Position numbers and translations under genes: made by a program
The notes under the pieces: generated by a model
What the model was told of the DNA's origin: nothing
Seen by the model: only the letters and a program-made list of their open reading frames with translations
Database searches by the model: none
Part shown: one piece after another, positions 18,871 to 26,625 of the stretch
Numbering within the stretch: position 1 is the stretch's first letter
Layout of the letters: the number at the start of each line of letters is the position of its first letter
Assembly: GCF_003182155.1 (NCBI RefSeq)
Contig: NZ_QGTG01000001.1
Span: 1,794,991 to 1,858,990, forward strand
From: Chitinophaga sp. S165
Lineage (GTDB): Bacteria; Bacteroidota; Bacteroidia; Chitinophagales; Chitinophagaceae
Reading direction: 5' to 3'
Length of the DNA: 64,000 nt

Positions 18871-18905
18871 CCGGTTCGTAACCGGCCTAAAATGATGATT
18901 ATCAT
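18871..18905. promoter_or_regulatory. Paired palindromes, one Fur-box-like
   Basis: CCGGTT-CGT-AACCGG (18871-18885) is a perfect palindrome. Ten nt on, ATGATTATCAT (18895-18905) equals the core of the Fur consensus (ATGATAATCAT on the other strand), including flanking A/T. It lies in the 441-bp gap between the lipoprotein gene and the 19140 gene. Binding is inferred from sequence only. Confidence 0.35.
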
Positions 18906-18956
18906 TTCTGATTAACTTTATTTACACTTTAACCTTATCGGTAAAGTGAATGTGGG

Positions 18957-19085
18957 CTAACTGATATTGAGGTGCTCGAATACTTTCTTTACAATGCGGT
19001 CGCATTTTATAAGATGGAAACTATACACCTGGTCTTTCATGTAACCATTTAAATTCTCTCTCACAATACCATCGCAAACGTACAT
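18957..19085 (-). CDS. Possible small protein or gene remnant, 42 codons
   Basis: ATG-to-TAG frame beginning MYVCDGIVRENLNGYMKDQV then YSFHLIKCDRIVKKVFEHLNIS. Protein-like composition with two Cys and amphipathic ends; there is an in-frame stop just upstream of the ATG region. No family recognised. It may be the tail of a lost gene. Confidence 0.3.
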   Translation of the reverse strand: MYVCDGIVRENLNGYMKDQVYSFHLIKCDRIVKKVFEHLNIS

Positions 19086-19139
19086 CGTGAAATATAAATT
19101 TTGTCTATCTTACAGCCAACTAGTCCCTATACATACACA

Positions 19140-19694
19140 ATGGCAAATAAATCAATAAGCAGTAGGAATCTTGCAGGCCTAACATTTTTCTCTGGCATCA
19201 TCTTTCTGTTGCTCAATTTAACTAGTATCCATTCAGAATACTATCTTGGTGAAGATCTGGTTGAAATAACCGTAAAGATGACAGAAAGTCCGGCGGACAT
19301 TCATACAAGATCAACTGCAACCACCCGCTATTCCTTAAAAACAGCTGAATACCCCTGCGAATTCTGGCTATCATTCAGTGCCTATAAGCTTATAAAGGAT
19401 GATAAGGCTGCAAAAAAACAACTTGATCAAATTATTGCCGGTGATCTAGTTACGGTTGAAATAAGAGCCAATAAAAAAATCTACCTGGAACAATCGTCTG
19501 CCGCAATGCCGGTTATGGGATTGAAAACCCAAACAAGCCAGATACTAGACTCCAAAAAGCTCGAGCAGGCGGATAAAAAAAGGCTTATGATCAATATTGG
19601 TCTGTCAATACTAGCAATCATAGGGGGAATACTGATCTTCTTCTTCTCCAAAGAAAGTAACCCACTCAATTCGGTGGCTGAAAATTTCTCTTAG
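19140..19694 (+). CDS. Small membrane protein of unknown function
   Basis: A 184-residue protein with an N-terminal membrane helix (about 13-32, LTFFSGIIFLLLNLTSI), an extracytoplasmic ~110-residue domain (YYLGEDLVEITVKM...LVTVEIRANKKIYLEQ) and a C-terminal helix (about 155-172, IGLSILAIIGGILIFFF). ATG 19140 (MANKSISS) was chosen over one 39 nt upstream. Its 3' end overlaps the convergent VOC gene by 29 nt. No family recognised. Confidence 0.7.
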   Translation: MANKSISSRNLAGLTFFSGIIFLLLNLTSIHSEYYLGEDLVEITVKMTESPADIHTRSTATTRYSLKTAEYPCEFWLSFSAYKLIKDDKAAKKQLDQIIAGDLVTVEIRANKKIYLEQSSAAMPVMGLKTQTSQILDSKKLEQADKKRLMINIGLSILAIIGGILIFFFSKESNPLNSVAENFS

Positions 19695-20400
19695 CTGTCT
19701 TATGCTTATCTCTTATAGACAATAATTCATCTTCCTTTAGATCCAACTGTTGCAAGATGACATCACATTCTGCTATCTTTTCTTTATCATTCATTACATC
19801 CGCCAGTTCTATACGCATTACCGCTACTTCTGCTACTTCAAACCGGTTTTCACCATCGCGGTGTTTCAAGGCCACATCAAGGGTTTGGGCCGCCATATTA
19901 TCGTCGTTCTTATAATCACGAAAGCGCTTTGCAACTGCTAAAGCCTTCTTCATCCTACTTTGGTCGCGATTATCAGCATCTTCCCAATTCTGCTGATCTT
20001 GCTCACCGTAACTCACAAAGATCACTGAATTACCTGATGCATCCGTGAGTGTGAAACGTGTAGCCCCCGGCTTCATTCGTGATATTCTTGGAATACCTGC
20101 ATGCGGTACCTTACCTGTATGTTGTTTAAACCTATCCGTAAATTCCTTGTATACAGCAGCTGCATCCTGTACTGTAACCAGGCAACCGGTATAGCCATTG
20201 GCATGTTTGTCCATTCCTTTTATATAGCCAAAATGAAGGGCATATCCGCCCCGTTCTACCACACCATATTGATAAGGCCGCGTTTGTTTATAGGTGATAC
20301 TATATCCTAACATCTCCCAGAAATCAAGGGTCTCAACAACGGACACACATGGTAAAATGGGAATCGTACACCATTCCCTGTTAGTAGTTCTTTCTAGCAT
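19666..20400 (-). CDS. VOC/glyoxalase-fold protein with helical C-terminal extension
   Basis: A 244-residue protein. The first ~125 residues are one VOC (glyoxalase/bleomycin-resistance) module: ERTTNREWCTIPILPCVSVVETLDFWEMLGYS, YALHFGYIKG, VTVQDAAAVYKEFTDRF, and RFTLTDASGNSVIFVSYGEQ at the end. A Lys/Asp-rich helical extension of ~110 residues follows (MKKALAVAKRFRDYK...EIAECDVILQQLDLKEDEL), which could be a fusion or a coil for oligomerisation. The frame is open to 20490, but the family-like start is ATG 20400. It diverges from an HxlR regulator gene 106 nt away, which probably controls it. Confidence 0.8.
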   Translation of the reverse strand: MLERTTNREWCTIPILPCVSVVETLDFWEMLGYSITYKQTRPYQYGVVERGGYALHFGYIKGMDKHANGYTGCLVTVQDAAAVYKEFTDRFKQHTGKVPHAGIPRISRMKPGATRFTLTDASGNSVIFVSYGEQDQQNWEDADNRDQSRMKKALAVAKRFRDYKNDDNMAAQTLDVALKHRDGENRFEVAEVAVMRIELADVMNDKEKIAECDVILQQLDLKEDELLSIRDKHKTAKRNFQPPN

Positions 20401-20506
20401 GTTGAAATATTTTCCGCAAGTTAAGCCACCGTTCAATAAACCTGCCTTTACATACTTATTTGTAGATAAAGCAAACGCAATAACCTGCAAATTGTATTTT
20501 TGAGTT

Positions 20507-20854
20507 ATGACGAATTTGACCTACGAAGGCAGACTATACTACAGCCCTATCGAACTGACAATGGCATTTATCGGTGGTACCTGGAAAATGCCCATCCTGC
20601 TTGCATTGCGTAAAGGACCAGTAAGGTATGGCGACTTAAGGAACACCATCTCGCATATCACTGATAAGATGTTATACAGTCAGTTGCGTGACCTGGAGAA
20701 AAAAGGCATGGTCACAAGAAAGGTTTACAAATCAAAGCCGCCGCGGGTAGATTACATGCTGACTGATCTGGGTAAAAAATCGATTAAACTTATCGACAAA
20801 ATAAATGATTTCGGCTGCTATCTAATGGAAGTTGAAGGCATTAAACGGACATGA
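20507..20854 (+). CDS. HxlR-family winged-helix transcriptional regulator
   Basis: A 115-residue MarR-like regulator of the HxlR type: YYSPIELTMAFIGGTWKMPILLALRKGPVRYGDLRN (helix H1-H2), then ITDKMLYSQLRDLEKKGMV (recognition helix and wing lead) and VDYMLTDLGKKSIKLIDKI. HxlR proteins often respond to aldehydes, redox stress or small toxic compounds. The divergent VOC gene is the likely target, an arrangement seen for resistance and detoxification pairs. Confidence 0.93.
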   Translation: MTNLTYEGRLYYSPIELTMAFIGGTWKMPILLALRKGPVRYGDLRNTISHITDKMLYSQLRDLEKKGMVTRKVYKSKPPRVDYMLTDLGKKSIKLIDKINDFGCYLMEVEGIKRT

Positions 20855-20963
20855 CTTCCGGTAGCAGTAATACCGGTTAATTTAGCAACGCATACCACTG
20901 AAGGCACCGTGTTCCGATAACCCTATGTTGTTACCCATCTATCCCACGAGGAATGGATGGAAG

Positions 20964-20994
20964 AAAGCGGTTCAGATCCTGAACCGCTTTTTTA
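20964..20994 (+). terminator. Terminator downstream of the HxlR gene
   Basis: AAAGCGGTTCA / TGAACCGCTTT perfect 11-bp stem with a GATCC loop, ending in TTTTTTA. It lies 110 nt after the HxlR stop. Confidence 0.85.
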
Positions 20995-21076
20995 TTATAA
21001 TAATGTATTACTTTTATTGACAGACAATTATCTAGACTCCAATCATCTGCTACTATAACAAACAGACCATTCCCAT

Positions 21077-21904
21077 ATGTGCCCTGAAAAATCAATGATA
21101 ACATGCAACATTTGCCAGGGAGCGGCAAGCCGTTATCCGCTCAAGATGCAATCAGCAGAGATCTTCTATTGCAGGACCTGCGATACTTTTATAAAGCAGG
21201 CCAGTCAACAGGACATCGAACTACATCTTGCCGGTCGTGGATATACCGATCTCAATAATGAACAATTTTTAAAACAGAAACGAAGCCCGTTTTTCAATAG
21301 CATCATAGATCAATCCCGCAAGTATATTACACCATCAACATGGCTTGACTTCGGCTGCGCTTATGGACATCTGCCGGAAATACTGAACAGTAAAGGATAT
21401 CAGGGCTACGGTGTAGAGATCAACGCAGCGCTATTTGATCACTGCAAACGAAAGGGATTGCCGGTCTTTACTTCTATGGAAATGATACCTGCTTCCCAAC
21501 GTTTTAATGTTATAAGCGCTATTGACTCTCTTTATTACGATCCGTCTCCCACAAACACTATTAAAGCTTTTCATCAGCACCTTAAAGAAGATGGCATACT
21601 GATCATAAGAAATACTAACCGTAACTGGCTGATAAAATGCTATAAGCTGCTCGGGATCAGATCACGCGAAGGCGGGATGGGCGATGCTTTTATAGGGTAC
21701 AGCAAAAAGTCCATCCAAAAACTATTGGAATCAGCGGGTTTTCAGATACTGAAGTATCAATATAGCGAACAGGGTAAAAGACATTCTCTGTTTCACAGTA
21801 TCTTTTACAATCTGACAAGTATATTCTCGATGCTGAGTTTTTACAGATATCCTGTTACTCCCGGTATTATCATTATCGCCAGGAAAAAGCCTCTTATAGA
21901 CTAG
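21077..21904 (+). CDS. Class I SAM-dependent methyltransferase with N-terminal zinc ribbon
   Basis: A 275-residue methyltransferase. An N-terminal zinc-ribbon candidate uses C10/C13 (CNICQG) and C32/C35 (YCRTCD), then motif I at 90-98 (LDFGCAYGH) and a GYGVEINAALFDHC motif II. The MetW-like/UbiG-like fold (VISAIDSLYYDPSPTNTIKAFHQHLKEDGILIIRNTN) fits enzymes that methylate sugars or small molecules in polysaccharide and capsule loci. The stop overlaps the stop of the convergent deacetylase-like gene at a CTAG palindrome (21901-21904). ATG 21077 or ATG 21095 could be the start. Confidence 0.85.
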   Translation: MCPEKSMITCNICQGAASRYPLKMQSAEIFYCRTCDTFIKQASQQDIELHLAGRGYTDLNNEQFLKQKRSPFFNSIIDQSRKYITPSTWLDFGCAYGHLPEILNSKGYQGYGVEINAALFDHCKRKGLPVFTSMEMIPASQRFNVISAIDSLYYDPSPTNTIKAFHQHLKEDGILIIRNTNRNWLIKCYKLLGIRSREGGMGDAFIGYSKKSIQKLLESAGFQILKYQYSEQGKRHSLFHSIFYNLTSIFSMLSFYRYPVTPGIIIIARKKPLID

Positions 21905-22641
21905 TCTATGCTATACAGGTCGTACTCTCGTTTTCCTTTTTTAATGTTTGACCAGGCCTGCCGGATGTCTTTAACGGAGTAGTACATAGATTGCATAAAA
22001 TTGTTCCTCCATCTGTGAGAGTGAAGCAGGATATGTAAGCCCTGATCAAGGGATGTCTGATCTATCTGGTTATACAGACTAAAGATGCGGACAAAGGTAT
22101 CCCGCGCATGGATCATTTTGAATTTCCGTACAAGAAAATAAGCTTCTCCCAACAGGTCCGCTTCTTTTATCAGCTCCGGATATTCCATGATGAGCTCATT
22201 GTTTAACAGATAGCCGTTTTTAGGAAGAAAAAGCTCAGAGTGACTACAAACAGTTTTAATGTCAATGCCTACTTTTCTGAACTGTGACACTTCTTTAAGG
22301 AAAAGCTTCCTTGCTGCGGAGAAATCGCCCTGGCAACGGTCAAGGCATTCATAATGAAAACCCACTTCGTGATTCAGGGATTGGATCTCTAACATAATGT
22401 CGGGAATAAAAACATTCCGTCTCGTGTGAAAATAAAAAGTAGCAGGAAAGTCAATTTCATGCAGCTTCTTTGCAAATTTAAGCGCTACCTCGGGGGAATT
22501 CTCTACATCGAATCTCAGGATGAGCAGGTTTTCCCTGGTATCAAGATCATGAAGCTCCGAAATTTTGTACACTTTTCTTTGGGATCGCTGAAGCGTAAGG
22601 GTACTGATAATATCAGAGAAGATATAAGGTTTGAGGTGCAT
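21901..22641 (-). CDS. Polysaccharide deacetylase-like (NodB-fold) protein
   Basis: A 246-residue protein with a divergent NodB-type pattern: LILRFDVENSPEVALKFAKK (D45 at the expected first catalytic Asp) and LNHEVGFHYECLDRC (H91, E92, H96 and E98 in place of the usual HTxxH). It resembles WbmS-like/deacetylase-fold proteins of surface-glycan loci more than canonical chitin deacetylases. No signal peptide. It is 15 nt downstream of the radical SAM gene, so the two form an operon, and it converges on the methyltransferase gene. Deacetylase activity is a family inference. Confidence 0.65.
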   Translation of the reverse strand: MHLKPYIFSDIISTLTLQRSQRKVYKISELHDLDTRENLLILRFDVENSPEVALKFAKKLHEIDFPATFYFHTRRNVFIPDIMLEIQSLNHEVGFHYECLDRCQGDFSAARKLFLKEVSQFRKVGIDIKTVCSHSELFLPKNGYLLNNELIMEYPELIKEADLLGEAYFLVRKFKMIHARDTFVRIFSLYNQIDQTSLDQGLHILLHSHRWRNNFMQSMYYSVKDIRQAWSNIKKGKREYDLYSID

Positions 22642-22656
22642 AACAATCAGGTATTA

Positions 22657-23781
22657 TTATTTAAGGATGTCTTTGGTGTACTTATTTGCGTATTTATAGT
22701 TGTCCATAACAGTTGTATCATATACAAGGGGGCAGCCATGACAAAAAGATTGCTGGCCGCAACTATGAGCGCTCCGGGAATCAGAGACGACTTTTCTTAT
22801 TTCCTGGTAAGGCGCGCCATTCCATACTTCAGACAAACTGGAGTTAAATATATTACCGAGAGAAGGCGTGGTCAGCTTCTTTTCTTTATGATACTGCTCA
22901 CCGAGCCTGTATGTACAACAAGGTATAACGTCTCCGTTATACTTTATCACAGTGCCAAGATAAGGCCAGTGACAATGGGGAATAAGCTTGCCTTTTCTGG
23001 CAGATTTAATACTATAGGTACCCGGATCATAATCGGTATAATTATGCAGGCTACCCCAGAAGGTTGTAAACTGGTCTACTCCCATTCCGTAGAACAACTC
23101 CTGTGCGGCGGGAATATCATGAACGTTGTGCTGATACTTTATATACTGCACTTCCACTCTGGGATACTCCATGTTCAGCTCTTTCCTCAACTGGCAGATA
23201 CGACGAAGGTTGTCGATCACAACATTGATCCTTCCTCCTATTCTTGTGATCTGATAGTCTTCCTGTTTTAATCCATCAACGCAGACGGTCAAATGTGTTA
23301 ACCCGCTTTGCACCAATTCTTTCAATTTCTCATCACTGAGGTTAAATGAAAAATTAGAGCTTATATGGGTATTTAATTTTGCATCACTTGCAATCCTGCA
23401 CATTTTGGCAAGATCAGGATGAATTAAAGGATCACCCAGATAATATAATGACACTAGTGTTGTCCTACCTTTTATCTCATCGATGATGCGTGTGAACTGA
23501 CCGATATTCATTTTCTGATCGGCAGAGAAGCCCTGCTTCTGTATGTCCTCATTCGTGGAGGATTTGGCATGTACGCATACTGTACATGATAAGTTGCAAA
23601 CAGGGGAGATATCAATCTTTACGATAACGGGACTGGCCTTTACTTTGTGTTGCCTGGTAAGGAATGCTGTAATGGCTACCAGACTATTAAAGGCTTTAGA
23701 GACGGACATGTTGTCGACGAACCGACCAAGCCGTCTTCTGATTAACTTTTTATAGTTAACTTTTCGAAGCGTGGAATTCAT
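22657..23781 (-). CDS. Radical SAM/SPASM-domain protein
   Basis: A 374-residue radical SAM enzyme. The [4Fe-4S] cluster motif is CNLSCTVC (C62, C66, C69). The core continues with LVSLYYLGDPLIHPDLAKM and ITRIGGRINVVIDNLRRI. A SPASM-type C-terminal domain holds C270 (HCHWPYLG), C288-C289 (DVIPCCTYR), and C347/C350 (SFCHGC), enough to bind one or two auxiliary clusters, with LGNIFNSSLSEVWNG in the usual linker. SPASM enzymes modify peptides or sugars. The N-terminal region is highly basic (KKLIRRRLGRF). Co-transcribed with the deacetylase-like gene; no small precursor-peptide gene is visible nearby, so glycan modification is the more likely role. Confidence 0.9.
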   Translation of the reverse strand: MNSTLRKVNYKKLIRRRLGRFVDNMSVSKAFNSLVAITAFLTRQHKVKASPVIVKIDISPVCNLSCTVCVHAKSSTNEDIQKQGFSADQKMNIGQFTRIIDEIKGRTTLVSLYYLGDPLIHPDLAKMCRIASDAKLNTHISSNFSFNLSDEKLKELVQSGLTHLTVCVDGLKQEDYQITRIGGRINVVIDNLRRICQLRKELNMEYPRVEVQYIKYQHNVHDIPAAQELFYGMGVDQFTTFWGSLHNYTDYDPGTYSIKSARKGKLIPHCHWPYLGTVIKYNGDVIPCCTYRLGEQYHKEKKLTTPSLGNIFNSSLSEVWNGAPYQEIRKVVSDSRSAHSCGQQSFCHGCPLVYDTTVMDNYKYANKYTKDILK

Positions 23782-23870
23782 CCTTTGGGGGTTATGGTTA
23801 TTTTAATGCTAACTAATGTAACATTTTATACCGAGAAGGCAAAAAAATATAACCATATACCTGATTATTT

Positions 23871-24030
23871 CTATATGCTGCGCATTTCTTTTAAGCGTCC
23901 GTTTACATCGAATGTTATACGATAATTACGTCTTGCGCCACGTATCATAACATACCATCCTTTTACATGTACAGCCTTGATCTGCGTAAAATAAAATGAG
24001 CATGCCAGGGGACGAAATAATGGCGGAGTT
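23871..24030 (-). pseudogene. Coding-like C-terminal fragment in the 260-bp gap
   Basis: The minus-strand frame, open from an in-frame TAA near 24036 to a TAG at 23871-23873, ends VKGWYVMIRGARRNYRITFD then VNGRLKEMRSI. This looks like the last strands of a real protein. It has no proper start codon and sits directly after the 824-residue gene, so it is probably a decayed gene. I see nothing else in 23782-24040. Confidence 0.35.
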
Positions 24031-24040
24031 GTTTAGCTTT

Positions 24041-26515
24041 TTATTCCTCACCCGGCATAATAATATGACTTCCTTCGGAAACAGTCTCATATCTTTCACT
24101 CCAGGTAAGCCAATGGTCCAGTTCCGGTTCAAGAGGAGCTGCATCAGGTTCTCCCCTGTCAAAGTAAGCCATGCCTGCCATGTTTTCCAGTCCTGATTTC
24201 AGTTTCTCCATCCATTTCTGCCAGTAGAAAATATCTCCGCGTTCATGATAGGCATAGTTCCATATAGATTGCTGGTATTGACGATACAGCTTCAACCGTG
24301 ATGCATCTTTTTCCTTTGCAGTAGTAAGTATTGCTTCTGCTATTATCTTTAATTCATCTTCTTCATCCTTACTTACTGCAGTGAAGTGTTTTGGATAAAT
24401 ACCCAGTGGATACATCAGCTGATGGAGAATTTCCAGATCATCTACATGCATACCCGCTATCACGAACGAGCCGATCCCAGCATCGAGTCGCAGCAACGCA
24501 CCTCCCCTGTCACTGATAGCTGCATTCACTTCTGTCATGAAGTCGCGGTCAATAGGTTGATGATGATATGGATCAGGAATTTGAAAAGCAACTCCCCAAT
24601 TGTAATTGGTCACGATATCCAGTTTCTCTCCATTTTCAGCAAGAGGTTTCTTCCTGGTTATTTCCTGCGCCAGCTCCCACTGTATCAGTCCGTCCAGCAA
24701 TGCAGCTGAAGGCGCCCAGTCCGGATAGCTGGCAAGACCACGATGCTCACTGTCTTCCGTATATCTTGCAAAGATGTAAGCAAACGGGAATGCTGCGGCG
24801 TAGAGTACCCTTTTGCAGATCACTATTGCTATTGTTTGATACGCCGCCTCTTCCTGACCGTTCCTGAACATCCAGACTAATTTCCACAGCTGTTCCTGGT
24901 CAATGGTCTTCACGTATTTGTTGTTCCAGCGGACCTTCCGGTCGATGATCCTTTTAACCAGTCCGAAGTGCTTCAGTATGTCGTCCTTTGCCGCTGCCGG
25001 CGCCAGCACCCAGTCTTCGCCATGCTTTGTTAGTGTAGCGACGTTGCCGTCCTCTCCCATATACCAGGAATAGTATTTCTGTTTATCAAGATTGATAGCC
25101 ACTACCGAAGAAGGATTTGCTTCGCCATTTGCGTCTATTTCCGCCCCTCCTTTGATCAATGTGATATGCCAGTCATCTTCAGTAAAAGAAGCTTTATAGT
25201 TGTCAGGCCCTAAAAGCGTCATACTTATCACCCCAGCCAGATCATCGGCAGAGGTCTCTGTGTATTCGATCTGTGGCTTCAGCAATGGAATCCCTTCCTG
25301 GATGGTACTGTAAAGCAGGAACCCTTCCTCTTCGTCAAAAAGCGCATCGATCAGCTTCTCCCTGATCACATCATTATCATTCTTATCATACAATTCCAGC
25401 ACCTTCACCCTGGCGAATTCTTCGAAATAAAAATGATAATCGTCCGAGATCACGACCGGGCACCACACATAGGATGTTCCATATAACTCACCATGATTGT
25501 AAATACCCATCAGCATTTCTTCAACGGCAATATATCCTTTGATGTAGATGATCTGTCCGCCGACACATACATTCTTTGCTTTCAGGTTCCCCAGCACGAT
25601 CAGCGAGCAGGCGCCGTCCGTGTTCTGGTTGATGATACTACCCTTCACGTGGAGATCGCCTACAACTATTATGCTCATATAGTCCTCCATATCCAGGTCC
25701 AGTTCATCCAGCACAGTAGTCCCATTATAGAGCAGGAACTTATCATCCGGCAGGCCCGGAGACCTCTCTTCTACAATGGCAAAAGGATATGCTTCGTATT
25801 TAGCTTTCAGATTTTGCACCAGCGGTTTAGCTCTCTCCCACGATATAATTTCCGGTTCGGAATTATTGGCAGCAGATATATTACCCAGGTTATCCCTGAA
25901 TATTTTACGCTCTTCTTTTAACATATGCAGCAGCCGGTCGTCGCCACCAAAGAGATATTCATCTTCGTCCAGCAATTCATCCGCCACTTCCGGCAACAGG
26001 ATATGCCGCCAGTTCGTATAATCAGCTGCTTCTATCTGCCATCCACGGCAATATGTTGCTGCATTGATCTTTCCTTTAATGGTTGCTCCATGATCGTCAA
26101 TGATCAGGATCTTGCCATTCAGATCACCTTCAATCTCTAGTCTCCCGTGGTTATAATATGCCAGCATCGCATCTGCAACCGTCACATTACCTTTGACAAT
26201 GATCTCTGCACATCCGGCAGCCAGGTCCTTACAGGTGAGTGATCCGTTTACGATGAGGAAAGCCGAATAGGTATCCAGTTCGAAGTCAATAACAGGTGCA
26301 TTGACGGTAAGGTTACCGTTTACAATAATACCAGCTACATTTTGTTCGCTGTAAAGATCAAACAGGTCCAGATATTCATTAATGATCGTGTCTCCTTCAT
26401 ATACTCTGACTACGAGTGGATCATTGTCTGCTTCCAGCATTTCAAGATCAGTAGCAATTGAGGTCACCAATTCCTGGTTTATTGCATCTCTTAAGGATAG
26501 CGTAGTTAATTTCAC
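24041..26515 (-). CDS. Large protein with bactofilin-like right-handed beta-helix repeats, unknown function
   Basis: An 824-residue protein with no signal peptide. Two related segments (about 60-165 and 275-365) consist of short hydrophobic strands such as GIIVNGNLTVNAPVIDF, FLIVNGSLTCKDLAAG, IIVKGNVTVADAML and SIIVVGDLHVKGSIIN, LIVLGNLKAKNVCVGG, IYIKGYIAVEEMLMGIYNHG. Each segment has an NHGxLxG turn, a pattern like bactofilin/polymer-forming beta-helices, suggesting internal duplication. The C-terminal half (about 430-824) is globular and acidic, with WYMGEDGNVATL and a mainly helical end. Start is GTG at 26515 (no ATG upstream before an in-frame stop). No family recognised; it might polymerise or act as an immunity or structural protein, but that is a guess. 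Confidence 0.7.
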   Translation of the reverse strand: MKLTTLSLRDAINQELVTSIATDLEMLEADNDPLVVRVYEGDTIINEYLDLFDLYSEQNVAGIIVNGNLTVNAPVIDFELDTYSAFLIVNGSLTCKDLAAGCAEIIVKGNVTVADAMLAYYNHGRLEIEGDLNGKILIIDDHGATIKGKINAATYCRGWQIEAADYTNWRHILLPEVADELLDEDEYLFGGDDRLLHMLKEERKIFRDNLGNISAANNSEPEIISWERAKPLVQNLKAKYEAYPFAIVEERSPGLPDDKFLLYNGTTVLDELDLDMEDYMSIIVVGDLHVKGSIINQNTDGACSLIVLGNLKAKNVCVGGQIIYIKGYIAVEEMLMGIYNHGELYGTSYVWCPVVISDDYHFYFEEFARVKVLELYDKNDNDVIREKLIDALFDEEEGFLLYSTIQEGIPLLKPQIEYTETSADDLAGVISMTLLGPDNYKASFTEDDWHITLIKGGAEIDANGEANPSSVVAINLDKQKYYSWYMGEDGNVATLTKHGEDWVLAPAAAKDDILKHFGLVKRIIDRKVRWNNKYVKTIDQEQLWKLVWMFRNGQEEAAYQTIAIVICKRVLYAAAFPFAYIFARYTEDSEHRGLASYPDWAPSAALLDGLIQWELAQEITRKKPLAENGEKLDIVTNYNWGVAFQIPDPYHHQPIDRDFMTEVNAAISDRGGALLRLDAGIGSFVIAGMHVDDLEILHQLMYPLGIYPKHFTAVSKDEEDELKIIAEAILTTAKEKDASRLKLYRQYQQSIWNYAYHERGDIFYWQKWMEKLKSGLENMAGMAYFDRGEPDAAPLEPELDHWLTWSERYETVSEGSHIIMPGEE

Positions 26516-26625
26516 GGTACGAACTATTAATCAGGCCATGAAGATAATCAGAAAAGATATAGCCTGTACCTTTAATAGCAAAGATTATCGCAGTGGTAAC
26601 GTGAACGCCTGATGTCACTTTTGCT

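Noticed and set aside
20495..20502. TATTTTTG motif just before the HxlR ATG
   Set aside because: Too close to the ATG at 20507: transcription would start inside the coding sequence.
23926..24162. 78-codon minus-strand frame overlapping the beta-helix gene end
   Set aside because: Out of frame with the 824-residue gene over most of its length; no family-like sequence.
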